Positions 1 through 11,003 of a stretch of DNA of 64,000 nt are shown here, piece after piece; position 1 is the stretch's first letter, and the number at the start of each line of letters is the position of its first letter. Below the pieces are notes generated by a model, which made no database searches, was not told the DNA's origin, and saw only the letters and a program-made list of their open reading frames with translations. The DNA comes from Tetragonia tetragonoides. Taxonomy: Eukaryota > Streptophyta > Magnoliopsida > Caryophyllales > Aizoaceae. The stretch covers positions 34,687,501 to 34,751,500 of the forward strand of contig CM076144.1 in assembly GCA_038025085.1 (NCBI GenBank). The letters are read 5' to 3'. A program made the position numbers and the translations under genes.

Positions 1-1510
1 GGTTAAAAGTTGAGACCTAGGACACAGCTGCTAGAGTGGTAGTTGACAAAAGGATAGAGAATCTAATTAGAAAAGATAACGGTTGTTGAACACGAGAGTC
101 CAAACATGAGGTAGCAGGGGGTATCTCGATCACCATTCACTTACACCCTCATTTTGATGAGCAAAAGAAAATTAGAAAAGATAATGGCCAAATTGATGTA
201 CTAAATATAATGACCAAATTCACAGGGGTTTTCTTATTATGAAGACACTTCAATTTTCTCTCCTCTCTTGATGTGATGTAATATGTATCATTCCCATTGA
301 ACTCGAAACAAAGAAACTGTGATCAAAAAAAGAAACAAAGAAACTAAACATACAAAACATGCAATAAGCTGATAAGGTTAGGTTTTGACATGAACGTGTA
401 TCAACTAATTCCCTTTTTAGAGTTTCCTAGTGTATTTTGGAGGTTAGATTTACTTCTAAAACTTGTTCAAGTGAAGGAAATTCAGAGTAATATTGTATAT
501 TCAAATCATCTCTTTGAATATTCAAAGTCAAGTAAGTCACTAGTCTACAATGTCATGAAACTAATTAATGTGCTATTGGAATGGGAATGAATAACTTTTA
601 TTTCCACCTTATTATTGTTATATGTGTATTTGTACTTTGTATCTATAATGGAATAATTATCGATTTTCATTTCCAAGTTGATATTTTACGGTGCATGTAT
701 ATAACGAAAATGGTAGCTTGATATCCAACAAAAATCCATTTACTTATTACATTCATAGATATATAAATAGATAAAATAGCTAAAATGGATATAGCTATGA
801 ATATGAATGGGCAAAAATATATACATAAGAATAATAATTGTATATTCAGTTACTCCATATTCAATCTATTGTCATCCCCATCCCTACTCGAAAGCGAAAC
901 CTACATGCAAGTGATGCAATAGGGAAAGGAGAGATCTTTGCAAGCGAAACACTACTACACACAAGTACTTTGAAGGGGACCTACACCATCCTCTTTTTGC
1001 CATCAGCTCCACATATCTCTAAGTTTCTTGCTATGATATGATCCGCACCATATTCCTTACAATTACTTAAATGCCTATTAACCCATTTATGAAATGGGTT
1101 ACCTATGTGTTGTCTACTTCTTAAACGTTCACTTTGCTTTAATTTCTACCAATTGAATCTGCCATTTGTTCCCATTTATAATTATATAGTTGTCTCAAAC
1201 AGCTGACAACACGTGCTTGCCCTTCAATACTTACAATGAGTGAGCTAGCAGTTGTAGTTCCCTTGGCTTTCACAAAACGCACCATTCATATAACAATCAT
1301 ATCTTTTCTTCCCCCTCTTTGCTTTGTCAAAAACATACTTCCTCAAAAAGAAAAGAAAAAATTGGAGGATTCCATCTCCATTATTAATTACTGACCAACC
1401 GATCAAACAAACTATCATGTTTAGAAGGAAGCACAAGAAAGGAAAGAAAGTATGCTTATGCAAGTGTTACCCAAATTTCAGAAATCATGTTCTTTTCCTC
1501 CGAGAATGAT
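1..1510. other. Intergenic, no gene recognised
   Basis: AT-rich sequence with only short open frames that resemble no family I know. It holds one A-tailed micro-insertion (305-345), described separately. I see no RNA gene and no larger repeat before the inverted-repeat element that begins near 1511. Confidence 0.6.
305..345 (+). repeat. A-tailed micro-insertion with 14-bp direct repeats
   Basis: The 14-mer GAAACAAAGAAACT occurs at 305-318 and again at 332-345. Between the copies lie only 13 nt, gtgatc followed by seven A. Long perfect flanking repeats around an A-tailed insert are the hallmark of LINE-machinery retroposition (target-primed reverse transcription). Here almost nothing but the tail is present. 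The same gtgatc plus A-run insert recurs at 29682-29732. Confidence 0.6.
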
Positions 1511-1995
1511 GTTAGCTGCAGCCTCAATATGAGGCTGCAAATTGCAGCCTCGTCTTTAGAAACTGACATGTGTAAAAAACTGTCATTTTTAAAAATTAAT
1601 TCATTTTCTCTCTCCTTTTCTCTTTCCTTTTGGGGTTTACTCTTTTCATCTTAGGGTTTTCTTTTGGGGTTTTTAGGGTTCATCCTTCCCGTTTTATGGT
1701 TTTCTTTTTTATTTTGGGTTTTGGGGGTTCACCCTTCCCATCTTAGGGTTTTCTTTTTGGGTTTTTGGGGTTCACCCTTCCCATCTTAGAGTTTAATTTT
1801 GGATTTTGTGGGTTTTGGTGTTTACCCTTCCCATCTTAGTGTTTTATTTTGTAGATTTCGGTTAAATAAACATGAATATTGAGGAGAGAGTGAATTTATT
1901 GTAAAAAGTCATAAATTTTGAGGAATTTCACACATGTCAGCTTATGAGAGTGAGGCTGCAATTTACAGCCTCAGGGTGAGGCTGCAGCTAGCAGC
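1511..1995. mobile_element. MITE-like element with long terminal inverted repeats
   Basis: The left end (TTAGCTGCAGCCTCA and on) is repeated inverted at the right end, and the match continues for roughly 60 bp to a shared GACATGTGT block (about 1565 and 1932). Each end also contains its own small hairpin built from GCAGCCTC/GAGGCTGC. The interior (about 1610-1860) is a degenerate tandem array of roughly 40-bp units rich in TTTTGGGTTT and CCCTTCCCATCTTAG. No convincing target-site duplication is visible and there is no ORF, so the superfamily is open; a Mutator-like MITE is possible. Confidence 0.55.
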
Positions 1996-3130
1996 CCTCT
2001 TCCTACTATTCAAACAAAGAAAAATACGTAAGTTGGATTTTCCAACTTATATTAATATTGACCTTTTTTTTTAATGATGGTATCATGGTAGTAAGATAGT
2101 CCTAACAGCTTGGGGGAGGATAAAGGGGATTCCAAACTGTCGGGATGAATATTAAACCCTATCTTGAGGGTGAAAGTTGAAAGTGGTGCCACTGCACCGA
2201 ACCCCAATTCTCAATATTATTCTAGACTTGTAAACTATTATAGCAGCCTTTTCTTCATGAAAATTGTCTATCATATAAGACCAAGTAAACACAGCTTAAG
2301 ACCAAGTAAACACAGCTTACTTTTCCCTGCCACCAAAATAGAAAATAAAAATAAGACCCTTCTTGTGCTTACACTCATATCCAGAAACAAGTGCCAAACT
2401 CCATCAGAAAACCTCTTATTTTTAGATTCAAAACAATCACTCTAGAAAAAGGAATAAAGTATGTAGGAATCAATAAACACATCATAATCAAGAGCAGAAA
2501 AGTGGCAGGAATGGCATTTTCAGTGTAACAAACAGCAGTCACTACTCACTAGTGGTTAGAAATAGTTTCAAACAAGCACAAAAGAAAAAGAAAAAAAAAA
2601 TAGTGTGAGAGAAGAGCCAAAAAAAATTAAGAAAAAAAGAGTTACAGCCAAAAATAGGCATGGTTTGCATGTTACTTGTCTCTCTTTTCTACATTCATGA
2701 ATGCACTTTCTTTATTAGCCCTTTTTAATTCTAGAGTATTATTTAGAAAGGAACAAATTCAAAAAATTATGAAAATTTGCAATTTTTTTTACCAACACTG
2801 ACCCATTCAATTTAAATCAATTTAAAGATAAAACCTAACAAACCCCTTTTGATATTTTTTCCCCTGTTTTCACATAGTAGAAGTAGCTAATAGTACAAAA
2901 TCACATTTCTTTTGGGGGCACCTGTGATGTACAGTGAGTAGGGTGTCTTTTGGTTGAAGAATGCTTGTTACCTACTCCTTCTCTCTCTTAACTTCCCACT
3001 CTCTTCCCACCTCCCCCAACTTCCCAAACTCTCACAAAAACTAAAAAGTGTTAAGAGAGAGAAAAAGCAGACCAAAGTGTGTGATCTTGCACAATTTTCT
3101 ATTTTCCCTTTATTTCTCTCCTGAAAGAAC
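1996..3130. other. Upstream region of the zinc-finger gene
   Basis: Non-coding. It contains a perfect 21-bp tandem duplication (2278-2319) and, from about 2960, a pyrimidine-rich leader leading into the zinc-finger start codon. The leader probably holds the 5' UTR. No clear TATA box was singled out. Confidence 0.5.
2278..2319. repeat. Perfect 21-bp tandem duplication
   Basis: A unit starting AGACCAAGTAAACACAGC is present twice head to tail with no mismatch and no spacer. It is probably a recent slippage or repair duplication. Confidence 0.7.
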
Positions 3131-4195
3131 ATGTCAATGGAGAGACACAGATGCAAGCTATGCTCAAGGATTTTCTCCAATGGCAGAGCTTTGGGTGGTC
3201 ACATGAGGTCTCATTTGGCAACTTTACCTCTCCCTCCTAAGAAGAAAACAGAGCAAGTTCTTCAACTTGGGGATCATACAGAGTCTGACTCGTCCTCAAC
3301 TCGTTCAGAAAATGACCATGTTGGTAAAGATGAGAAACTTGCTGGTTATTATGGGTTAAGGGAGAACCCAAAAAGAAGTGTTAAAGCCTCACATCCTGAG
3401 TTTTTGGATGCTGGGTCTGTTGTGCAAGATAGAGAGAGCGAGACTGAGTCAACTCAGAACCCAACTCGGAGACGATCCAAGAGAGGTAGTCAGAGTCAAA
3501 GGGTATGTGGGTCCCAGTCACATATTACTATTACTACTACAACAAATGAGAATGAACCTTCCAAGAAATTAAAGTTAAAGTCAGCTGGGTTGGTCAAGTC
3601 CGAGTCTGTGACTGAGTCAACACCGGTGAGTTCTGTTTCTGACGCGGGTCAAGATGAGGAAGTTGCTCTTTGTTTGATGATGTTGTCAAGGGATGTTTGG
3701 GTAAGGAGAGTTATGAATGAAGATAAATCGGTTGAGGATACAAATGACTCAGCTGAGTTGAAGATTAGAGCAACTCGTGGAGCAAAGTTCAAGTGCTTGG
3801 CTTGTAAGAAAGTTTTCAGAACAAACAGAGCATTAAGTGGTCACAAAGCATCTAACAAAGAATGCCAACAGCAAGAAAATATGAATTATGGTGAAGATCA
3901 GAAGATTTACGAGTGTCCATTTTGTTACAAAGTTTTTGGGTCAGGCCAAGCTCTTGGTGGGCATAAAAGATCACATCTTTTGGGTTCATCAACCAACAAC
4001 AACATTAAAAATGTGACTCCTAAAACTAATACAAATGCTAATGCTAATGCTAATGCTAATGGTAGTGCTAATGCTTCTTCTAATCACGTTGATAAAGTTG
4101 GTGATACTAGCAGCTTTGTTTTGGATCTCAACTTGCCTGCTCCTGTTGAAGATTATGAAGATCATAGCCATCATCAGCTTGATTTTCTAGTTTGA
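3131..4195 (+). CDS. ZAT4/ZAT9-type C2H2 zinc-finger transcriptional repressor
   Basis: Single-exon 354-aa protein starting at ATG 3131. Finger 1 lies at residues 8-28 (C8, C11, H24, H28) and carries the plant variant RALGGH. Finger 2 lies near 222-245 (C222, C225, H238). Finger 3 lies at 262-282 (C262, C265, H278, H282) with QALGGH. An EEVALCLMMLSRD block near residue 176 and a C-terminal EAR motif LDLNLP (331-336) are typical of this repressor group; EAR motifs recruit TOPLESS-type corepressors in the nucleus. A basic RRRSKRG stretch near 113 could be a nuclear signal. Two oddities stand out. Finger 2 reads ALSGH instead of ALGGH, and its fourth ligand position is Asn242 rather than His, with C245 three residues on. 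A codon repeat (AAT GCT) makes an Asn-Ala run near 305. Members of this family act in stress and developmental repression; the target here is unknown. Confidence 0.9.
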   Translation: MSMERHRCKLCSRIFSNGRALGGHMRSHLATLPLPPKKKTEQVLQLGDHTESDSSSTRSENDHVGKDEKLAGYYGLRENPKRSVKASHPEFLDAGSVVQDRESETESTQNPTRRRSKRGSQSQRVCGSQSHITITTTTNENEPSKKLKLKSAGLVKSESVTESTPVSSVSDAGQDEEVALCLMMLSRDVWVRRVMNEDKSVEDTNDSAELKIRATRGAKFKCLACKKVFRTNRALSGHKASNKECQQQENMNYGEDQKIYECPFCYKVFGSGQALGGHKRSHLLGSSTNNNIKNVTPKTNTNANANANANGSANASSNHVDKVGDTSSFVLDLNLPAPVEDYEDHSHHQLDFLV

Positions 4196-5141
4196 TGTAA
4201 CCAATTCATTTAAGCATTGTTAATTTGTCTCTAGTTAGTGATTATGATCACCTATCTAACTCGGTGATTTGATTTTTTTAGTTACCATTTTTATTTTATT
4301 TTTGGTGTTTATTGTGTTTTAGGCGATTGGATTGCGGCTATTCTTACAGTACAATACAAAATTGTTAAATCTTTAGTCCTATTTTAGTAGCTAGTGCACT
4401 GTAGCAGACAGCAGTAGTAAAATTTGATACTAGGCTGCTAGCTAATCAGTTGGATAAAACATATCCGAGGGTTGTACTTGCAATGTAACTTGTATTCATC
4501 GGCTTCGTTGAATCATTTTATGAGTGTGTTTTAAACTGAACTCCACTGAACTAAATGAAATTAAATCAATTATCGAGTAAGTGGAAAAAAACACAGCCGT
4601 ATATTTGGCTTGATGTACATGTTGGTTTTTGAAAGTAAGATAGTTTGAGATTTTCACATGTTATGTGGTGGTGTTTGGATGGATGATGGACCACCAAATT
4701 ATAAATACTTGGGAGCCTGCAGGTTCATGCGTAACTTGTTATGGCAGATTCATGTGTAGCTAGCGCCTAGCCAGTAGTGCAATTCCATGTAGAGGAAAAA
4801 AAAAAGTGGGGATGAGGAAGGGCCTTGGTTTCATTAGATTTTGCTTGTTAAGGAATTGAAGTAGTTTGCTGAAAAGTAAAAGAAAAGAAATAATAAGAAG
4901 AAAAACAAATGATTCTTGTACAGAGTATGGTACAGATAAGTGTTCTGTTTTTGTGCTTAGAGACCAGCACTTAAAAGTGTTGTTCGGTTCTCTGCTGGTT
5001 TCTGTTTCCAGCTGTTTGTTACCACTTCTCACTTCAGATAATTAAACTACTATTCCATTAGTACTAACCTGAGGACTTCTAATATGAGTAGCCCTTTTTA
5101 TCCTCATCATTGATCTTGTCTGCCTCCATATTTTATGTAAA

Positions 5142-5181
<40 letters not shown>

Positions 5182-5820
5182 TCCCTCTCCCTCTCCTAGA
5201 TCTTGAAAATCAAAAATTTAGAGTGCCACAATCATGTTATTAGTACGAGTTTCGAGATCAAAAAGAAGAAAAAAGATCAAAGTACGTTCATAAAAACATG
5301 ATCCATATAATACCTTCTTAACTATACATTCCATCAATATTAGTCTCATATGAAACTATACATTGAAATACTTCGAATAACATATTAATCAAATTTATTT
5401 ATTTGATAAGCTCCTATATGAACTGAATTGAAATGGAGTGAATTAAACTAAAAGTGAGGAGAATAATTCAGTTCAATTTTGAAACACATCTTTCTCTCAC
5501 ATATTACGCTTGCTTAATTTTACTTAAATTTAGTTTAATTCCGTTCAGTTCATTTTAATTTATATGTAACTTATCACTAGGATAATTTTTTATTCCAAAA
5601 TAAATTCATGATAATACCTATGTCATTGGAAATATTTCAAAATATACTTTCAAATGAGTTTAATACTTGTATTGAATATGATTGGACGAGTTTCAAATGA
5701 TTAAAAGTCAAGTTTAAAAAATCGGTCAATTCAGTCAATTCCGTCTTGTTCAATTCTATTTACTTGAAAATAACACACTAGAGATTAAAAAGATGATCAT
5801 TAGTCTATGCATATATTATA
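4196..5820. other. Intergenic: 3' flank, MITE remnant, CT microsatellite
   Basis: No gene recognised. About 4522-4597 looks like a short, decayed member of the GGTGTGTT MITE family, with gtgtgttttaaactgaac at the left and gtggaaaaaaacacag at the right. A (CT)n tract with CCCT variants runs from about 5146 to 5195. Downstream, phrases such as gttcaattc and agttcaatt recur, echoing the internal sequence of the same MITE family. Confidence 0.5.
5146..5195. repeat. (CT)n microsatellite
   Basis: Pure CT dinucleotides grading into CCCT units. Simple repeat; no function inferred. Confidence 0.9.
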
Positions 5821-5927
5821 AGGTGACTTATTTTTCACTTAATTGAATAGTAATATGTGAGTAAAAAAAAAAACTATTAATTGGAAAAAAAAAACTACTA
5901 ATCGAATAAGTGAAAAACAACACACCC
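5821..5927. mobile_element. Short MITE, GGTGTGTT family
   Basis: The right end read inverted (GGGTGTGTTGTTTTTCACTT) matches the left end AGGTGACTTATTTTTCACTT. Both sides are flanked by ATA, a plausible 3-bp target duplication as in Harbinger-type MITEs. The interior has two A-run-plus-actaNtaat units. Another copy at 10277-10385 shares the terminal motif and flanking ATA. No coding capacity. Confidence 0.5.
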
Positions 5928-5930
5928 ATA

Positions 5931-6895
5931 TAATGCTTTTGTACTTTTGGTGGTGAGTAGGTTATACAAATCAAACAAAAAAGTATGAATAGTCTAAACT
6001 ACCATGCATGAACAAGTGGTGTTCTTTTTCACTTACTTAATAATTGGTTTAATTTAATTCAATTTAGTTCGGTTCAATTTAATTTAGTGATCAAAATTTT
6101 CTCTCACAGATAATTACTATCCGTATTCAATTTAGTTTATTTTAATTCAGTTTCAGTTCATTCTAGTCCAATTTAGTGGGAAAAAAAAACTTATATTATA
6201 CATTTATACACTTATACAAAATTATTCTTTAAGGTCACTGACTTACAGTCTCGGAGTTGTCAAAGAAAGCATCCTCTAGTTGTTCAGAAATGAGAAATAG
6301 TGTGGTGGATGCGATGGGGTCAGATCAAAGATGATAAAATGGGTGACTGAGTGGAATTAATGACATTAATGGTGTGATTCTCTTTGAATTGGAGTTTGGT
6401 ATGTTAGCATTCATGACTAATGCGTTACAATCACTCAAAATCATTTTAATTTCGGATCGAAAGAGTAATTCCCCTTTTAGGCTTTTATGCTTTTTCTTTT
6501 GATCCTTTTCCCACCCTTTTCCTGTTAAGGATTGTTATTGGGGTACGTAGTGCACTAGTAGTGTTGCTAGCTTTCAAAAATATAATCCATCTGATCTCAT
6601 CGCATGTTAATCCTTTACTTCGCAGGTACTCACACTTACCTTAAGCACAAAGCTATTATTCTCTCTCTCACACACACGCAGGATTCCACATTTTCAATGA
6701 GCATTTGACTCTGATGTTCATCATCACGCTCACAGTACGTAGATGTGTATTTGCTTGAACTCAACTAGAAGGCAAATCAAATTCAGATCCTATCATCATG
6801 TAAAAACCTAATTAAGGCCATCATCCATATCTTTCATGGGAACCAGATAGTGTAACTTGCAAATATTGTTATATCCAAGTTTATCAACCAAGCCT
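5931..6895. other. Intergenic with MITE remnant
   Basis: About 6018-6190 begins with ggtgttctttttcacttact and contains repeated ttcaatttagttc phrases, as in the GGTGTGTT MITE family, but its right end is poorly kept. The rest shows no gene, RNA or clear repeat. Confidence 0.4.
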
Positions 6896-7042
6896 CTAAT
6901 GTACGTAGTAAATAGCATCTATACCACCTGGTAAGTTATCAAAATAGGAGACTTTTCCACCCACGTAGATAAATTTGGGTAACAATTGCCAAGTACCTCC
7001 AAAGTGTAAAGCAATAAAGGGCTTTTCATTTAAATTCATAAT
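6896..7042 (-). pseudogene. Fragment of a PB1-like-domain (MULE-associated) protein
   Basis: Read on the minus strand, an acceptor-like TTGCAG at 7043-7048 is followed by 49 in-frame codons ending in TAG at 6896. The peptide contains PFIALHFGGTWQLLPKFIY and then VGGKVSYFDNL. The pattern 'LHFGG..' followed by 'YVGGKV..FD' resembles the PB1-like N-terminal domain found in many plant transposon-associated proteins. I see no partner exons and no transposase, so I read it as a relic. The domain assignment is from memory of the motif and is tentative. Confidence 0.35.
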
Positions 7043-9713
7043 CTGCAATGGAAACAATTGTAGCAAATTATACAAAATAAAAAAAATTATCTATAGTGGA
7101 ACCCATGAAGCCTGGGGGAGGGGTTGTTGCACAGGCTTCACTTTTGCTATCACCTCTGTATATAGCTAGCATAAGCATATACCTCATGAAACTAAATAAG
7201 TTTGATATCCCCACCCATAATTTAAACTAAATAAGACTTCAAACACTACAACAAAGTATCATACTGGATTCCCCACCCATAATTCAAAAATAGAGCTCCC
7301 AATCCCATCATTAGTTCATTTAACAATGTATCTAGACCCTAAAAAAAATAGTTTCAGTTTATATCTCATTGATTGTAAAAACACAACATGAACTTAACTT
7401 CAACAGATGAATCATACAAAAACAAGCAAAAATTATATATCCAAAATTACGCAAACTTTCGATTTTGGGTAACTTTTCAAACAAGCCCACTTAAACCCTA
7501 ACGTTTAGCAACCAAAACATGTAATTCCATGAAATTAATAGCACAAGGAAGAAGAAAAACAAGAATGATTTCAAAATCTTACCTTCGTTGCCGCATGTTT
7601 ACTTCCAACTCAGTTGTTCTCAATCTCAGTGGGAAGTTGAACGGGATATTTTAGGTTTTTTTCAGTGTTGTTGGCGCCAGAACAGAGGACGGCGATGGGG
7701 AATGCTACAACGTCCTTATGGGCCAAGTTTCTTATTTTCTTTTCTCTTTTCAAGACTTGTTGCGTATTTAGAGTTCAAAAGTTCAATCCCCATTGGTATT
7801 TTGTGGGTCTTCTTGTATGTGGATTGTATTTTGATTTAATTAAAATAAAAAAATAGAGTTGAGTCCCCAAAAGCAACAAAAAAATAGTTCAATCCCCAAA
7901 ACAAAAATTTGATCAAAGTTCAGTCCCCAAAATCGTAGTTAACTCTACGAGAGTGAGACAAATGAGAGTGTATTCTTTTCTACCGTTCCCTTCCATTTTT
8001 GGGCCATCACTCGCTGGATTAATCTCATGCATACCAAGCGAAACTAGACAATTGAGATTAGTCCCGCTCTGTTCTTCTAGTCTCACATAAATTACTTAAT
8101 AAGGTAGTGTTTGGTGAAATTAAAAAGCACACACTCCAAGTTAAATCAAAATCTTAATCGTCGTTGTCAATGCAGAATTGACCTTTTATTATAAGATAAA
8201 CACATTTTAATTTCATTAGATCAAACGAACAAAGGTAATTGTTAGTCATTAAAAATTTATTGATCCAACAGTATGTCATTAAAAACTAAATGGCCATTTA
8301 ATAAATGGGGAGAAAAAAGAGGAAAATAGTCAATAGACCACGTAGAGTGCAAGAGGGCGCGAAGAAAGGTAGTTGTTAGTTGGTTTAGTACTTTAGTAGT
8401 AGTGGGGGTGATGGGATAGCCAGCGTGATTAGTGGCAACGCCTTGCGTAGTTTGAGTTTTTGTAACAAACTTAACAGTAAAAACTAAGATCTCATACCGT
8501 GTCCAACTACTTTTTTTTTCTTTTTTTTTTCCTTTTTCTTTAATAGGCCAAATAGTCAAATTACCAAGTTATCTTCTTTGAGTTCTTTGGTCAACTTCAG
8601 CTACAGTGGATGTCCATGTCCATAATCAGATGAGTCACGGAAGCCCAATTAAGCATTTATCAAGACACCATCCGACTGTACGTTGTAGATCATTTTCAAT
8701 TGTGTACTATTGATTCTCTCTTTCTAGTTGAGTCATTACTCTACTCTCATTAGTGGTTACCAATATTGGACATTATTTAGCCTGATTCTCACTTGTGACT
8801 TGTGATGCTATAGCATAGGAGATGTTGAGTGTAATCTTTTAATTTTTACTAAACTTTACTGACTAATTGAACTGAAATGAAATAAACTGACTGAACTCAA
8901 TATAGCTTATAACCTCGTTTGGTAAAAATTTAAAGTAGCGTATAAGGTCATCTTGACTAAAATGCTATTATTGTAATAAATCAAAAAAATTTATTTTAAG
9001 AGCTTAAAAGTTAAGACCACCAAATTAGCTAATAAGCTCATATTCTTGCTAATACAAATGCAATAATAGATTGTTATAATTCTATATAGGACAAATTTCT
9101 ATGATATAATTAGAGCAATTTGGAAAAAAAACTCCTACTTAATGTTACCTCTTTATAATTCCCCGTTTAATAGCATTTTAAAATGTGGAAATGTAAAAAA
9201 CCTCTGGAGAATTGAGCAAAGATTTGAGGATGATTTGGAGTAGATTTGTGGTGTATCTTTCTCCACTTATTTAGTAATTCAGTTTTGTTCTGTGGAAAAA
9301 AACACACACCTTTATAATCCAACAAACCGACATGAGAATTGATACTTATTGGTAGCAATAGGTGAGGAGTAGCAAGATGAACAACTAAAATCTGATTTAT
9401 ACGGAGTATAATAACAATGCAAGCACATGGTGTTCCGATTGATGAAATAATTGTTCATAACGTGTACAATTGATCAGCTGCCAATGCTACACCAGCAGTC
9501 CAACACTACTTGTTTAACACCTCCAAAATGCATGGATATACATATACATATATACAGTACCAATAAGTGGTTAGTGTGAGTGATTCGACACTCTCATTCC
9601 TTAAGTAATAATGTCGATGGTTCGAATCTTGTAAATAAAGAAACTACTTAGTGGGAGCATTTTATCCCTTCATGGGCCGATCCGTTGCGAACAGTATTTG
9701 TCTTGGCCTACAA
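7043..9713. other. Intergenic, no gene recognised
   Basis: About 2.7 kb of AT-rich sequence. Around 7770-7950 the phrase ttcaatcccca / ttcagtcccca recurs several times, a local degenerate repeat. A stretch near 9290-9318 (gtggaaaaaaacacacacc) resembles the right end of the GGTGTGTT MITE family without a recognisable left partner. About 9570-9640 contains GGTTCGAATC, which matches a pol III B box, so a decayed tRNA-derived SINE is possible but not shown. Confidence 0.45.
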
Positions 9714-9721
9714 GACTTCGA

Positions 9722-9858
9722 CAGTGGCGGATGCAGAAATTAAGTCAAGTGGGTTCATCCTTTGTAATACATAGGAAAATTCTTAATTATCGGATTGAAA
9801 ATTATTAATTTAGAAAGAATTTTTATAACAAAAAAAATTCAAGTGAATTCCGCCACTA
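9722..9858. mobile_element. hAT-like MITE, CAGTGGCGGA ends
   Basis: The left end CAGTGGCGGA and the right end, inverted TAGTGGCGGA, form a short terminal inverted repeat. The flanks gacttcga (9714-9721) and gatttcgg (9859-9866) agree at 6 of 8 positions, fitting an old 8-bp hAT target duplication. The 137-bp body is AT-rich and non-coding. A lone CAGTGGCGGATTCAG end also occurs near 32162 without a partner. Confidence 0.5.
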
Positions 9859-10056
9859 GATTTCGGTAAACATGTGGTTAAACCAAAAAATATATATACA
9901 CTATAGCCACCGACGTGAATATTTTTTATGTGTTTCTGATTTTCCTTTTTCCCCTCCTTGTGGTGGACTAGTGTGGAGTGGTGGCTTGGTGAATATGACA
10001 GTGGTCCATGTCTAACGCAGTTATTCGGCCCAAAAACATTAACAAAGAAGATTCAG

Positions 10057-10106
10057 ATACACATGCTGTTTTCCTTAAAAAAAAAAAAAAAATACACATG
10101 CTGTTT
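10057..10106 (+). repeat. A-tailed micro-insertion with 15-bp direct repeats
   Basis: ATACACATGCTGTTT occurs at 10057-10071 and 10092-10106. The 20 nt between them are tcctt followed by 15 A. Same architecture as the other A-tailed micro-insertions in this window. Confidence 0.6.
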
Positions 10107-10276
10107 AAAACTTGAAATACACAAGCAAGAAGCAACTAAGCAAGTCACAACTCTACTTGGAAAATGTATTTATTTTTCACCAGCTATATACATTAAGCAT
10201 GATGATCGGTCATAATGATATCTTTCATTTTTCTTTGGAAGGTTAATCGCATCATATTTATGATTAAGTCCTTATA

Positions 10277-10385
10277 GGTGTGTTCTCTTACACTTACTTA
10301 GTAATTGATTTATCTCAAATTAAATTCAATGTAGTTCAATTCAGCTCAACTCAGATCAATTCAACTCAGTGAAAAAAAAAACACC
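10277..10385. mobile_element. MITE, GGTGTGTT family
   Basis: The left end is GGTGTGTTCTCTTACACTTA. The right end, inverted, is GGTGTTTTTTTTTTCACTGA. ATA flanks both sides (10274-10276 and 10386-10388). The interior repeats ttcaattcagctcaactcag-like phrases and has no ORF. This is the clearest copy of a family that recurs, more or less decayed, near 4522, 5821 and 6018. Confidence 0.6.
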
Positions 10386-10939
10386 ATAAGTGATGTTAAT
10401 CAACATTGTTGATAATTTTGTGCTATAATCTAACAAGTACATATAGAACTCAAAACAGAGGCATGGAGTACAACCTAATAATGACATTTCCTTTCTAACA
10501 AAAGTGTAAAATTTTCATATATGGGCTAATTAGGCACACAAAACCAGCCAAGCCCGTTTAATACAGGGATATTGCATAATTTTACGTCACTTTATGTAAC
10601 CAACTCATATATGTCATACATACATGTTGTACTTGGATAAACGGTCATGCATCACTTATAAAGAACCACTCGTCCAGTTACAAGATATTAAATTTCTAAA
10701 GATTTTTGCTAACAGATATATATGACACAAAATAACTCAATATATATAGTCCGACCGTTGTTCATAACTTAACTTACATTGGAAGATATGAGCATTTCTA
10801 ACAATTCACAATTTTTTTATTGCTAATAATTAAGCCCGAGCAAATGTACGTATGAATGCTAATTTTTCAATATTTCACCGGTCCTTGTGATCTCGTGTTG
10901 CTTGCTGTCACTATCTCTAAGGTATTGAAATTGAAGAAT

Positions 10940-10941
<2 letters not shown>

Positions 10942-11000
<59 letters not shown>
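10942..11000. repeat. (AT)n microsatellite
   Basis: About 59 bp of uninterrupted AT dinucleotides at the presumed Helitron 5' end. Confidence 0.95.

Positions 11001-11003
<3 letters not shown>

Noticed and set aside
1610..1860. Telomere-like TTTAGGG tract
   Set aside because: Units are about 40 bp and degenerate, not 7-bp arrays. It is part of the inverted-repeat element.
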